Shown: in pieces, positions 7,956 through 16,653 of the stretch | Layout: every line of letters begins with the position of its first letter | How positions within the stretch are numbered: position 1 is the first letter of the stretch | Origin: Duganella sp. BJB480 | GTDB lineage: Bacteria; Pseudomonadota; Gammaproteobacteria; Burkholderiales; Burkholderiaceae_D | Assembly: GCA_003416985.1 (NCBI GenBank) | Contig: QVIN01000001.1 | Coordinates: 62,001-126,000, forward strand | Length of the DNA: 64,000 nt | Reading direction: 5' to 3' | Notes under the pieces: generated by a model | Databases searched by the model: none | What the model was told of the DNA's origin: nothing | Seen by the model: the letters and a program-made list of their open reading frames with translations, nothing else | Translations under genes and position numbers: made by a program

Positions 7956-8825
7956 ATGAGCAATCCCGAATACATTTTGACACTCTCTTGCCTGGACCAG
8001 CGCGGTATTGTTCATCGCGTGTCGGGCTTCCTGGCCGACCACGGCTGCAACATCATCGACTCGGCCCAGTTCGGCGACGGCGAATCGAAGCTGTTCTTCA
8101 TGCGCGTGCACTTCGCGCTGGAAGACCGCAACGTCAGCGACGACCTGCTGCGCGCCGACTTCGGCCGGCTGGGCGCGGAGATGAAGCTGGACTGGGAGCT
8201 GCGCGACGCCCATTACAAGCCGCGCGTGATGCTGATGGTGTCGAAGATCGGCCACTGCCTCAACGACCTGCTGTTCCGCTACAAGAGCGGCCTGCTGCCG
8301 GTGGAGATTCCGGCCATCGTGTCCAACCACATGGACTTCTACCAGCTGGCGGCCAGCTACAACATTCCGTTCCACCACCTGCCGCTGGCCACCGGCGCGC
8401 CGCAGGAGGCCAAGCTGGCGCAGGAAGCCAAGATCATCGAGCTGATGAACTCGCACAACGTCGACCTGGTGGTGCTGGCGCGCTACATGCAGATCCTGTC
8501 GCCCGGCCTGTGCGCGGCGCTCAAGGGCAAGGCGATCAACATCCACCATTCCTTCCTGCCGAGCTTCAAGGGCGCCAAGCCGTACGCGCAGGCGCACCAC
8601 CGCGGCGTCAAGCTGATCGGCGCGACCGCGCACTTCGTCACCGGCGACCTGGACGAAGGTCCGATCATCGAGCAGGACGTCGAACGGGTCGATCACTCGA
8701 TGGACGCCGAGACGCTGTCGGCCATCGGCCGCGACGTCGAGTGCGTGGTGCTGGCGCGCGCCGTGAAGTGGTTCGTCGAACACCGCATTTTGCAGAACGG
8801 CGACAAGACTGTCGTCTTCAAATAA
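7956..8825 (+). CDS. purU: Formyltetrahydrofolate deformylase PurU
   Basis: A 289-residue enzyme hydrolysing 10-formyl-THF to THF and formate, supplying formate for purine synthesis and balancing one-carbon pools. Residues ~5-75 form an ACT-type regulatory domain (LSCLDQRGIVHRVSGFL). The formyltransferase-like domain holds the catalytic block INIHHSFLPSFKGAKPY and the later ATAHFVTGDLDEGPI with the conserved His and Asp. ATG at 7956 has GGTGG just upstream and gives the family length; ATG at 7947 is possible. yaeQ follows after 19 nt. Confidence 0.95.
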   Translation: MSNPEYILTLSCLDQRGIVHRVSGFLADHGCNIIDSAQFGDGESKLFFMRVHFALEDRNVSDDLLRADFGRLGAEMKLDWELRDAHYKPRVMLMVSKIGHCLNDLLFRYKSGLLPVEIPAIVSNHMDFYQLAASYNIPFHHLPLATGAPQEAKLAQEAKIIELMNSHNVDLVVLARYMQILSPGLCAALKGKAINIHHSFLPSFKGAKPYAQAHHRGVKLIGATAHFVTGDLDEGPIIEQDVERVDHSMDAETLSAIGRDVECVVLARAVKWFVEHRILQNGDKTVVFK

Positions 8826-8844
8826 TTAAAAAAGAGATTCACCG

Positions 8845-9387
8845 ATGGCCCTCAAAGCAACAATCTACAAAGCTGACCTGCAGATCGCGGACATGGACCG
8901 CAACTTCTACGAGACCCAGTCGCTGACGCTGGCGCGCCATCCGTCCGAGACCGACGAGCGCATGATGGTGCGCCTGATCGCCTTCGCGATCCACGCCAAC
9001 GAGGCGCTCACCTTCACCAAGGGCTTGTTCGACGTCGAGGAGCCGGACATCTGGCAGAAGGACCTGACCGGCGCGATCCAGCTGTGGATCGAGGTGGGGC
9101 AGCCGGACGAGAAGGTGATCCTGAAGGCCTGCGGCCGTTCGGAGCACGTCTATGTCTACAGCTACGCCGCGACCAGCCACATCTGGTGGAAGGCGCTGGC
9201 CAACAAGGTCGAGCGCTGCAAGAACCTGACCGTGATCAACCTGGACGCGGACGCCACCGAGCAGCTGGCCAAGATGGCCCAGCGCAGCATGCAGCTGCAG
9301 TGCACGATCCAGGACGGCCAGATCTGGCTGACCGACGGCACCAACACGGTGGAAGTCGGCCGCGAGACCTTCAAGGGCGAGCGTTGA
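8845..9387 (+). CDS. YaeQ-family protein
   Basis: A 180-residue protein that matches YaeQ along its whole length: opening MALKATIYKADLQIADMDRN, central HPSETDERMMVRL and FDVEEPDIWQKDLTG. The fold is a variant PD-(D/E)XK nuclease-like fold. E. coli YaeQ was first proposed as a suppressor of rfaH loss; its biochemical role is still unclear. It lies 19 nt after purU and 12 nt before the copper-chaperone gene, so it may share a transcript with purU. Confidence 0.9.
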   Translation: MALKATIYKADLQIADMDRNFYETQSLTLARHPSETDERMMVRLIAFAIHANEALTFTKGLFDVEEPDIWQKDLTGAIQLWIEVGQPDEKVILKACGRSEHVYVYSYAATSHIWWKALANKVERCKNLTVINLDADATEQLAKMAQRSMQLQCTIQDGQIWLTDGTNTVEVGRETFKGER

Positions 9388-9399
9388 TATAATCGACCG

Positions 9400-9846
9400 A
9401 TGAAAAACATCATCTCAGCATTGCTGTTGGCGGCGGCCGTTCCGGCGGCGCTGGCCCAGGTCGAGGTCGGCGACGCGTGGATACGCGCCACCGTGCCGTC
9501 GGCCAAGTCCAGCGGCGTGTTCATGCGGCTGAAGTCCAAGCAGGATGCGCAGCTGGTGGCGGTGCGCGCCGAGGTGGCGGGCGTGGCGGAAATCCATCAG
9601 ATGCAGATGGAAGGCCAGCTGATGAAGATGCACGCCGTGCCGTCGCTGGACTTGCCGGCCGGGCGGATGGTCGACCTGGCGTCCGGCGGCTACCACGTGA
9701 TGCTGATGGACTTGAAACGGCAGTTGAAGCAGGGCGAGACCGTGCCGGTCACGCTGGTGATCCGAAAGAAGGGCAAGCAGACCGACACCGTCACTGTCGA
9801 CGTGCCGGTCAAACCGCTGACGTACACACCACCGAAGGGACAGTGA
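9400..9846 (+). CDS. Periplasmic copper chaperone PCu(A)C-family protein
   Basis: A 148-residue secreted protein with a signal peptide ending ALA (residue ~19). It carries the H-x-M pattern of the PCu(A)C family: EIHQMQM near residue 65 and YHVMLM near 101, the histidine and methionine ligands that bind Cu(I) for delivery to the cytochrome oxidase CuA site. The start overlaps a short spacer after yaeQ. It overlaps the following YcnI-like gene (TGATG), a common pairing in proteobacterial copper-handling operons. Confidence 0.9.
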   Translation: MKNIISALLLAAAVPAALAQVEVGDAWIRATVPSAKSSGVFMRLKSKQDAQLVAVRAEVAGVAEIHQMQMEGQLMKMHAVPSLDLPAGRMVDLASGGYHVMLMDLKRQLKQGETVPVTLVIRKKGKQTDTVTVDVPVKPLTYTPPKGQ

Positions 9847-10331
9847 TGAAAACGACTCTGACCATGCTGGCTTTCTCCGCCGCGCTGCTGGCCCCGGCGG
9901 CCCAGGCCCATGTGACGCTGGAACAAAGCACCGGCCTGGCGGGGAGTTTCCAGAAGCTGACCTTCCGCGTCGGCCACGGCTGCGACGGCAGCGCCACCAA
10001 GGGCTTGACGGTGTCGCTGTCGGAGGGCGCCACCAGCGCCAAGCCCATGCCCAAGGCGGGCTGGAAGGTCGACGTCGGCACCAACGGCGGCGTGCAGGAA
10101 ATCAGCTGGAAGGGCGGCCCGCTGCCGGACGCTTATTTCGACGAGTTCGTCATGCAGGTCAAGCTGACCACGCAGCCGGGCAAGCTGTACTTCCGCATCG
10201 TGCAGCAGTGCGACAAAGGCAGCGTGGCCTGGGACGAGATCCCCGGCGACGGCGCCGTCAAACTGAAAGCGCCGGCGCCGATGCTGGAAGTGCTGCCGGT
10301 CCCGGCCGGCACGGCCCAGCACCAGCACTGA
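9846..10331 (+). CDS. YcnI-family (DUF1775) copper-associated periplasmic protein
   Basis: A 161-residue secreted protein with a Sec signal peptide (MKTTLTMLAF... ending AQA). The mature protein starts HVTLEQS; the N-terminal histidine is the conserved copper ligand of the DUF1775/YcnI fold. FRVGHGCDGSATKGL is the typical next block. The C-terminus ends in a short His-rich tail (QHQH). The start codon overlaps the stop of the PCu(A)C gene, so the two are translationally coupled and probably act together in periplasmic copper handling. Confidence 0.9.
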   Translation: MKTTLTMLAFSAALLAPAAQAHVTLEQSTGLAGSFQKLTFRVGHGCDGSATKGLTVSLSEGATSAKPMPKAGWKVDVGTNGGVQEISWKGGPLPDAYFDEFVMQVKLTTQPGKLYFRIVQQCDKGSVAWDEIPGDGAVKLKAPAPMLEVLPVPAGTAQHQH

Positions 10332-10349
10332 TCCCGCCGGCCGCGCGGT

Positions 10350-11636
10350 CTACTTGACGACCGCGCCGCCCTTCATCACCCACTGGACGTTCTCCAGCGT
10401 CTTCACATCCTTCAACGGCTCGCCGTCGACCGCGATCATATCGGCGAACTTGCCGGCCTCGATCGTGCCCACCCTGTCGGTCCAGCCCAGCAGCTCGCTG
10501 GCGTTGACGGTGGCGGTGCGGATCGCCTGGATCGGCGTCATGCCCAGCTTGACCAGGATGCCGAACTCGCGCGCGTTCAGGCCGTGCGGATAGACGGCGG
10601 CGTCGGTGCCGAAGGCGATCGGCACGCCGGCCTTGATGGCGCGGGCCACGTTCTGGCGCGCTATCGGCAACACCACCTTGGCTTTTTCCAGCAGCGGCTT
10701 GGGCAGCTTGATGGCCTCGGCGTTCTCGATCAGCCAGTCGCCCAGGTAGAGCGTGGGCACCAGCCAGGTCTTGTGTTCCTTCATCAGCTTGATGCCTTCG
10801 TCGTCGATGTAGGAGCCGTGCTCGATCGAGTCGATGCCGGCCAGCACCGCCAGCTTGATGCCGTCGCCGCCGTGCGCGTGGGCGGCGGCCTTGCGGCCCA
10901 GGCGGTGGGCGTCGCCGACGATGGCCTTCAATTCCTCCAGCGTGTATTGCGAGGTGCGCGGATCGTCGCCGAACGACAGCACGCCGCCGGTGGCGCAGAT
11001 CTTGATGACGTCGGCGCCGTACTTGATGTTGCGGCGCGTGACCTTGAGCGCCTCGTCGACGCCGTCGGCCACGCCCAGGCTGGTGATCTTGTATTCGGGC
11101 GCGTGCATGGTGTCGTCGCAGTGGCCGCCGGTGATGCTCAGCGGCGGGCCGGAGGCGGCCATGCGCGGGCCGGGCACGTCGCCGTCGTTGATGGCGTCGC
11201 GCAGGCCGATGTCGGTGTAGGCGTCGGCGCCGACATCGCGCACGGTGGTGAAGCCGGCCTGCAGCGTCAGGCGGGCGTTCTTGGCGCCGGTCAGCGTGGC
11301 GCGCGGCACCGACTTGGCGATGATGGAATAGCCGGCGTCCTGCGGATCGCCGGTCAGGTGGGTGTGCATGTCGATCAGGCCGGGCAGCAGGGTCTTGTTG
11401 CCGAGGTCAATGACTTGCGCGCCGGCCGGGATCGCCAGCTGGCTGCCGGCGGCGGTGATGCGTTCGCCGCTGATGAGGACCACGGCGTTGTCGACCAGCG
11501 CGCCGCTGCGCACGTCGAGCATGTGGGCGGCCTTGACGGCGGTGACGTCGGACGGGGCGGCGGAGGCGGCCGAGCAGGCCAGCAACAATAAGGGCAGCGC
11601 GAAGGCGCGGCGGACGGACGTGGCGATAACGTTCAA
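10350..11636 (-). CDS. Secreted amidohydrolase-family protein (imidazolonepropionase/prolidase-like)
   Basis: A 428-residue metal-dependent hydrolase with a signal peptide (ending ASA, ~27). The amidohydrolase motifs are intact: [12 protein letters not shown] with the first HxH near residue 90, VIKICATGG with the lysine likely carbamylated, [15 protein letters not shown], and [12 protein letters not shown] with the final aspartate. This subgroup includes Xaa-Pro dipeptidase-like and organophosphate-acid-anhydrolase-like enzymes, often acting on proline dipeptides or N-acyl compounds; the substrate cannot be read from sequence. It converges with the copper pair, with only 18 nt between stops. 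Confidence 0.88.
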   Translation of the reverse strand: MNVIATSVRRAFALPLLLLACSAASAAPSDVTAVKAAHMLDVRSGALVDNAVVLISGERITAAGSQLAIPAGAQVIDLGNKTLLPGLIDMHTHLTGDPQDAGYSIIAKSVPRATLTGAKNARLTLQAGFTTVRDVGADAYTDIGLRDAINDGDVPGPRMAASGPPLSITGGHCDDTMHAPEYKITSLGVADGVDEALKVTRRNIKYGADVIKICATGGVLSFGDDPRTSQYTLEELKAIVGDAHRLGRKAAAHAHGGDGIKLAVLAGIDSIEHGSYIDDEGIKLMKEHKTWLVPTLYLGDWLIENAEAIKLPKPLLEKAKVVLPIARQNVARAIKAGVPIAFGTDAAVYPHGLNAREFGILVKLGMTPIQAIRTATVNASELLGWTDRVGTIEAGKFADMIAVDGEPLKDVKTLENVQWVMKGGAVVK

Positions 11637-11741
11637 GCGGATCTCCTTGTGGTGAGTTTCTTATTCGCGCCGGCTTGATGCGGGCCAAACAGCGCCCGCC
11701 TAGCGTACCCGCGTCTACAGGCGGGCGCTACAATTTTTTGG

Positions 11742-12779
11742 ATGAACACTTGCAGCGATTCGCTCTATCGCCAACTTTTCGCGCATCCCGAAATCGTGCG
11801 GGATCTGCTGGCCGGCTTTTTGCCGGCTGACTGGGCGCGGACGCTGGACGCGGACGTGTTCGAGCGCGTCAACGCCAGCTACGTCAGCGACCGCGGCAAG
11901 CAGCGCCACCAGGACATGGTGTGGCGGGCCAGGGTGGGCGGGGAGTGGGTCTACGTCTACATCTTGCTGGAATTCCAGGCCCGTTCCGATCGCTGGATGG
12001 CCTTGCGCATGCAGGTGTACGTGGGTTTGTTGCTGCAGGATCTGGTCGCTCAGCACCGCCTGACGCGGCGCGGCAAGTTGCCGCCGGTCTTGCCCATCGT
12101 GCTGTATCACGGGCGTGGCGCTTGGCGTGCCAGCCGCGAGCTGGCCGACTTGATGTTGCCGCCTCCAGCTGGACTGGAAGCTTACCAGCCGCGCCAGCAG
12201 TACATGCTGATCGACCAGCATCGCCATCTGGATACGGACGATCCGGCCAACATCCTGGGCATCTTGTTCCGCCTGTTGCGCTCGAAGACCAACAAGGAAA
12301 TGCTGTCGGCGCTGGGCGACTTCGCCGAACGCATGAAGGCGCCCGATATTGCTCAGGCCCGCGACAGCCTGACACGCTGGGTATGCACGACCTTGCAGGA
12401 CGAATTTGACGAAGATATTATGAGTTCAGGGGAGGAGCCAGTGATGCTATTTAATCGGCGATTCAAGACCTACGAAGCCTTGCTCGAATATGAGGCCATC
12501 CAACGTGGCCTCCGCAAGGGAATGAAGGAGGGGCGTCGCGTAGGGAAGCAGCAAGGATTGCAGCAAGGGCGGGTGGAGGGTATGCAAGAGGGCGAGCAGG
12601 CGGCGTTGAAAGGTGTGCTGCAGGCGCTGCTAGAGCGCCGAAAGGTGGAAATGCCGGCGGAGCTTGCCGAAAAAGTGGACCATGCCAACGCCGCCCAGCT
12701 CAGCGCCTGGATCGAGGCGCTGATTGACGGCCGCGATCCGGCGCAAGTCTTTACTGCGGCGCAGCGCCCAGCCGCTTGA
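11742..12779 (+). CDS. Rpn-family recombination-promoting nuclease / putative transposase_31
   Basis: A 345-residue protein of the transposase_31/Rpn family, PD-(D/E)XK nucleases associated with RecA-independent recombination. It opens CSDSLYRQLFAHPEIVRDLL, typical of the family. Candidate active-site residues are Asp58 (HQDMVW), Glu77 and Gln79 (YILLEFQ). VLPIVLYHG at about 115 is another hallmark. Residues ~260-290 hold a run of charged KGMKEG / QQGRVEG-type repeats, then a short C-terminal helix region. It is a single gene without terminal repeats that I can see. Its last 29 nt overlap the 3' end of the convergent GIN-domain gene. Confidence 0.85.
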   Translation: MNTCSDSLYRQLFAHPEIVRDLLAGFLPADWARTLDADVFERVNASYVSDRGKQRHQDMVWRARVGGEWVYVYILLEFQARSDRWMALRMQVYVGLLLQDLVAQHRLTRRGKLPPVLPIVLYHGRGAWRASRELADLMLPPPAGLEAYQPRQQYMLIDQHRHLDTDDPANILGILFRLLRSKTNKEMLSALGDFAERMKAPDIAQARDSLTRWVCTTLQDEFDEDIMSSGEEPVMLFNRRFKTYEALLEYEAIQRGLRKGMKEGRRVGKQQGLQQGRVEGMQEGEQAALKGVLQALLERRKVEMPAELAEKVDHANAAQLSAWIEALIDGRDPAQVFTAAQRPAA

Positions 12780-13530
12780 CGCTGCCCGAACCCAGCACGC
12801 TGCTGGTCAGCTTCGGATCGCCGTAGTAGCTGACGTCGCCCGAGCCGGCCACGCTCAGGCTCAGCGTCTGCTTGGCCCACACCGTGGCCTCGCCGGAGCC
12901 GCCGATGCTCACCGTCACATCGCGCGCGGCCAGCTGGCCGGCCTGCACCCGTCCCGAGCCGCCGATCGACACCTGCAAGCGCTCGACGTTGCCGCCCACC
13001 TTCAGGTTGCCGCTGCCGCCCAGCGCGATCGCCACCGATTCGCTCTCCAGCTTGCGCACATTGATCGCGCCCGAGCCGCCCACGTCGAACGTCAGGCGCT
13101 CGCCGCGCAATTGGTCGGACTCGACCGAGCCGGAGCCGGCCACCGCGATCTTCTCGATCGAGCGCGCCTGCACCACGATCTTCATCGTGTGCGCCTCCAG
13201 GTTGACGTCCTTGCGCGTGGGCCGGATGCGCAGCGTGCCGTTGTCGACCACCGTCTCGAGCAGCGGCAGCAGGTTGTCGTCGGTCTCGATGCTGATGCCC
13301 TCGGTGTTGCCTTGGCGGAGCTCGATGTTGCCGCTGACGCTGGTCGCCAGCGAGGTGAAGTGGCCGATCTCGCGGTTCTGCTTGACGATCTTGCCGCTGC
13401 CCTGCACGCGCTCGCCGTGGAACCAGCTGAACGGGCCGGCCACGGCCACGCCCACCGGCGCGGCGACGGCCAGCAGGCCGGCGGACAGGAACAGGATGCG
13501 CAGCGCGCTGCGGACGGATGGATTTGCCAT
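12751..13530 (-). CDS. Secreted GIN-domain (DUF2807) beta-helix protein
   Basis: A 259-residue secreted protein with a signal peptide ending near VAVAG (~31). The body has at least seven GSG turns spaced about 20 residues apart (AGSGSVES, GGSGAINV, GGSGNLKV, GGSGRVQA, GGSGEATV, AGSGDVSY, LGSGSVKR), the repeat of the head GIN domain, which folds as a right-handed beta-helix. No enzymatic motif is visible; related proteins are proposed adhesin-like or envelope proteins. ATG 13530 follows AGGAGATCATC; the longer open frame upstream has no support. Its 3' end overlaps the convergent nuclease gene by 29 bp. Confidence 0.85.
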   Translation of the reverse strand: MANPSVRSALRILFLSAGLLAVAAPVGVAVAGPFSWFHGERVQGSGKIVKQNREIGHFTSLATSVSGNIELRQGNTEGISIETDDNLLPLLETVVDNGTLRIRPTRKDVNLEAHTMKIVVQARSIEKIAVAGSGSVESDQLRGERLTFDVGGSGAINVRKLESESVAIALGGSGNLKVGGNVERLQVSIGGSGRVQAGQLAARDVTVSIGGSGEATVWAKQTLSLSVAGSGDVSYYGDPKLTSSVLGSGSVKRLGAAPQ

Positions 13531-13737
13531 GATGATCTCCTCGTGATGGTTGGCACAGCTCTTGAGGTTGGATACTACGGACTTGTCCCGCCGCGCGAAA
13601 CCGGGCTGCGACAGATTGCAGCGGGCGCGGAACAGAATGCACAGGCCGGGGAGCAGGCCGCGTCCGGCGTCGGGGCGGGGCGGCCGGCATGAGGTATCAT
13701 TCGGCCTATCCCGCAACACCGCACATATTGGACGCAC

Positions 13738-14382
13738 ATGCTTATCATCACCATCAAACAGGGCAAGGAAAAGAGCCTGCTGGCCGGCGACCCCTGGATT
13801 TACGCCTCGGCGGTCGACAAGGTCGACGGCAAGCCGCAGGAAAAGAACAAGCCGGGCGCCACCGCCACCGTGCAGACCTCGTCGCGCCAGTTCATCGGCC
13901 GCGCAGCGTACAACGCCAAGTCGCAGATCTGCGCCCGCATCTGGACCTACAAGGAAGACGAGCCGGTCGACCACGCGCTGATCAAGCGCCGCGTCAAGGC
14001 CGCCGTGGCCAAGCGCGCCGCCAGCGTGCGCGCGGCCGGCCCCAACGACCTGGTGCCCGTGGTGCGCGGCGACGAGGATGGCTTGTCCGGCCTGCTGGTC
14101 GACAGCTGGGGCGGCGTCCAGGGCTACCTGATCTGCCAGTTCCAGTCGGCCGGCGTCGATGCCTGGAAGGTGGCCATCGTGCAGGCGCTGCTGGCCGAGA
14201 CCGGCTGCCCCAACGTCTACGAGCGCTGCGACGACCTGGTCCGCAAGGGCGAGGGCTTGCCGATCTTCTACCGCGCGCTGGCCGGCGAGGAACCGCCCGA
14301 CCACGTGCTGGTCACCGAGGGCAAGCAGCGCTACAGCATGGACTTGCGCACCGGCTTCAAATATCCCAAGGTCCGCAGCTAA
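13738..14382 (+). pseudogene. Truncated 23S rRNA methyltransferase RlmI-like protein, N-terminal half only
   Basis: A 214-residue reading frame that matches the N-terminal half of RlmI-type methyltransferases: the PUA domain (IKQGKEKSLLAGDPWIYASAV), then the EEHEE-like RNA-binding region (AAGPNDLVPVVRGDEDGLSGLLVDSWG, read in segments). It stops after YSMDLRTGFKYPKVRS, exactly where intact proteins continue with a TGF-YLDQR block into the Rossmann S-adenosylmethionine domain. Full-length members have about 390 residues. No methyltransferase domain follows: the next 70 nt lead straight into the ATPase gene. It is either a decayed gene or a stand-alone RNA-binding fragment. Confidence 0.7.
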
Positions 14383-14410
14383 AATATTTCGATGCTGCAA
14401 TTTTTTCTCT

Positions 14411-14416
14411 TATAAT
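14411..14416 (+). promoter_or_regulatory. Possible -10 box for the PilT-like gene
   Basis: A TATAAT hexamer lies 37 nt before the ATG, in a short AT-rich stretch after the rlmI fragment. No convincing -35 box is seen at the right spacing, so this is a weak call. Confidence 0.35.
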
Positions 14417-14453
14417 CGTTGACGGAGCACCACCGACCCCACCGAGAGCAGAG

Positions 14454-15575
14454 ATGGAACATTACCAGTCGTCGCAGATACGCACCCTGACCTACATCGA
14501 GAACGAAGACCACCCGGTGTTCGGCACGCTCGTCGAGCAGATCCTGCATCTGCTCAATTCCAAGCTGATCTTCAGCGACATCCTGATCCACCAGAACAGC
14601 CCGCTGTTGCTGCGCCAGCCGAAGGGGCTGGTCGCGGTGACGGATTCGCCGATCACGCGCGAGGAGCTGCAGGAGTTCTTCGAGGTGGTCGAGCCGAACT
14701 GGGCCGAGCGCATCCAGGACCGCGCCTTCGACCGCGCGGTGGACCTGCACACGGCGCGCATCCGCGCCAACTGCTTCAGCTTCCAGGGCAAGAAGCGGCT
14801 GGGCTGCGTGATCCGTCGTTTTCCCAAGGAGCCGATGGTGCTCAGCGAGCTGGGCCTGCGCCAGGCCGAGCAGAACTTCGCCAAGCTCACCAGCGGGCTG
14901 GTGCTGATCATCGGCGACACCTGCCAGGGCAAGTCGACCACCATCGCCGCCATGCTCGACGAGATCAACAAGCACCGATCCGGCCACATCATCACCATCG
15001 AGGACCCGGTGGAGACCTTGATCCCGCAGCGCCAGTGCGTGATCACGCAGCGCGAGGTGGGTTTCGACGGCGACGTCGAGAGCTTCTACCTGGGCGCGCT
15101 GGACGCGCTGCGCGAGCGGCCGGACGTGATCGTCATCGGCGAGATCCGCGACGCCCAGACCGCGCAGGAAGCGCTGGCGCTGGCCGAATCGGGGCCGCTG
15201 GTGCTGGCCTCGCTGCACGCGCGCTCGACCGAGCTGGGCCTGCAGAAGATGGTTCGGCTGCTGGGCAACGGCGAGCCGCAATCGCAGGCCTTGGCGCACG
15301 CGCTGCGGGGCGTGCTGTGCCAGGCGCTGCTGCCGTCGGTCGATGGCGACCGCTACCACCTGGCCACCGAATGCCTGACGTCGAATCCGGAGGTGGTGGG
15401 CATGATCGCCAGCGGCCAGATTTCGGCGCTGCGCAACTGGATGGAGACCAAGCCGGGCGAGGGCTGCCACACGATGAACGCCTCGCTGCGCGCGCTGCTC
15501 ACCGCAGGCAAGGTCAGCGTCGACGACGCCCGCAACGCCACCACCGACCGCATCGGCTTCGCCGAGCACTACTAA
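14454..15575 (+). CDS. Divergent PilT/PilU-family ATPase, orphan
   Basis: A 373-residue hexameric secretion ATPase of the PilT/PilU type. The P-loop at about 163-171 reads GDTCQGKST instead of the usual GPTGSGKST but keeps G-x4-GKS. The Asp box IEDPVE, the Walker B region PDVIVIGEIRD and the His-box segment ASLHARS follow in order. ATG 14454 comes after GAGAGCAGAG. No pilin, pilC or other pilus gene is nearby. It may be a retraction-type accessory ATPase; the family also serves gliding and uptake systems. A long palindrome follows 9 nt after the stop and could end its transcript. Confidence 0.85.
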   Translation: MEHYQSSQIRTLTYIENEDHPVFGTLVEQILHLLNSKLIFSDILIHQNSPLLLRQPKGLVAVTDSPITREELQEFFEVVEPNWAERIQDRAFDRAVDLHTARIRANCFSFQGKKRLGCVIRRFPKEPMVLSELGLRQAEQNFAKLTSGLVLIIGDTCQGKSTTIAAMLDEINKHRSGHIITIEDPVETLIPQRQCVITQREVGFDGDVESFYLGALDALRERPDVIVIGEIRDAQTAQEALALAESGPLVLASLHARSTELGLQKMVRLLGNGEPQSQALAHALRGVLCQALLPSVDGDRYHLATECLTSNPEVVGMIASGQISALRNWMETKPGEGCHTMNASLRALLTAGKVSVDDARNATTDRIGFAEHY

Positions 15576-15584
15576 CCAAAAATT

Positions 15585-15670
15585 GGGGTCAAGTCTGACA
15601 TTCGGACACGAGCTCTGCTGTAGCGAGGCTGCTACGGCAGAGCTCGTGTCCGAATGTCAGACTTGACCCC
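15585..15670. repeat. 86-nt long palindrome, copy 1
   Basis: Both ends share a 34-nt arm starting GGGGTCAAGTCTGACATTC, present as an exact inverted copy. The centre is 18 nt: TGTAGC, a 6-nt loop GAGGCT, GCTACG, with one mismatch in the inner stem. A second copy with the same outer arms but a different centre is at 16654-16739. The layout resembles REP/BIME-type palindromes moved by RAYT (IS200-like) transposases in related genomes; that link is from memory and no transposase is in the window. It could also terminate the ATPase transcript. Confidence 0.85.
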
Positions 15671-15678
15671 ACCAAGAT

Positions 15679-16380
15679 ATGAAGCACAGACTATTTCTTT
15701 TTGACCTGGACGATACACTGCTGGACTTTAAGGCGTCGGAAAAACTCTCGTTCGTACGGACCATGCGCGAGCTCGGCCTGCGCGATGATGTGGAACCGAT
15801 TTTTCTCCAGTACCAGGCGATCAACGTGCAGCTCTGGCGCGACTTCGAGACCGGCGCCGTGAGCAAGGACTTCCTGAAGGTGGAGCGCTTCCGCAAGACC
15901 TTCCAGGCCCACGGCGTCGAGCTCGATCCCGAGGCGGCCAGCAGCATTTATCTGGAGTCGCTGCCCGACACCGTGGTCCTCATCGACGGCGCCAAACAGC
16001 TGTGCGAGACGCTGTCGGCCATCGGCGAGGTGGGCATCATCACCAACGGCGTCGAGGCCATCCAGAACCGCCGTATCGCCAGCTCGGGGCTGGCCGACAG
16101 CATATCGTTTGTCGCCACCTCCGAGGCCTGCGGCCACGCCAAGCCCGATGTGCGTTTCTTCGAGTACGCGGCCCGCATGGCGCGCTCCTTCGCGAAACCG
16201 GAGGCGATCATCGTCGGCGACCGGCTCGACGCCGACATCCTCGGCGCCAACCGGTACGGCATCGAAAGCTGCTGGTTCAACCCCGGCCGCCTCGCCAACG
16301 CATCGGACGCGGTGCCCACCTTCGAGGTCGCCGGCCTGGCGGAAGTCGTGCCGTCGCTCAGGAGCCTGGCCGCCGCATAA
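15679..16380 (+). CDS. HAD-superfamily hydrolase, YjjG-type nucleotidase
   Basis: A 233-residue HAD phosphatase of the YjjG (house-cleaning pyrimidine nucleotidase) group. Motif I LFDLDDTLLDF is at residues 6-16, motif II IITNG near 114-118, the motif III lysine in GHAKPD near 150-155, and motif IV GDRLDADILGA near 175-185. A helical cap lies between motifs I and II. YjjG removes noncanonical nucleoside monophosphates. The 5' end is somewhat less GC-rich than its neighbours. The gene sits between two copies of an 86-nt palindrome, which suggests the segment may have been moved or built up by repeat activity. Confidence 0.88.
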   Translation: MKHRLFLFDLDDTLLDFKASEKLSFVRTMRELGLRDDVEPIFLQYQAINVQLWRDFETGAVSKDFLKVERFRKTFQAHGVELDPEAASSIYLESLPDTVVLIDGAKQLCETLSAIGEVGIITNGVEAIQNRRIASSGLADSISFVATSEACGHAKPDVRFFEYAARMARSFAKPEAIIVGDRLDADILGANRYGIESCWFNPGRLANASDAVPTFEVAGLAEVVPSLRSLAAA

Positions 16381-16415
16381 ACGTGCTGGTGCGCGGCATG
16401 GCAGCGCGGAGCGGC

Positions 16416-16653
16416 TTAATCGTCGACCGCCTCGATGCCCTTGCAGCCTGAGCTTCTCGACATGGTCCTTCATCGCCTGCAGCGCTTCGGGGGAGTGGCC
16501 TTGCCATTCCTTGACCTCGCCCACCACGCGCAACGCTTGCTTCGAGCGGTGGGACTTGGTCGGGTTGCCGGGGAATTTCTTATCCGTCAGATTGGGATCG
16601 TCCACGATCTCGCCAACCGGCTCGACGATGTCGATCCTGCCAGGCGTCTCGGT
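16416..16653 (-). pseudogene. C-terminal remnant of an unrecognised gene, with a frameshift
   Basis: On the minus strand an open stretch reads DIVEPVGEIVDDPNLTDKK, FPGNPTKSHRSKQALRVVG, EVKEWQGHSPEALQAMKDHV, EKLRLQG, with protein-like composition. It begins where the palindrome ends (no start codon of its own). Near 16437-16440 (a CCC run) the frame appears to slip by one base; read in the next frame it would end GIEAVDD and a stop at 16416-16418. So it looks like the tail of a longer gene cut by the palindrome and then damaged. I do not recognise the family. The rest of 16381-16743 holds only the palindrome. Confidence 0.45.
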
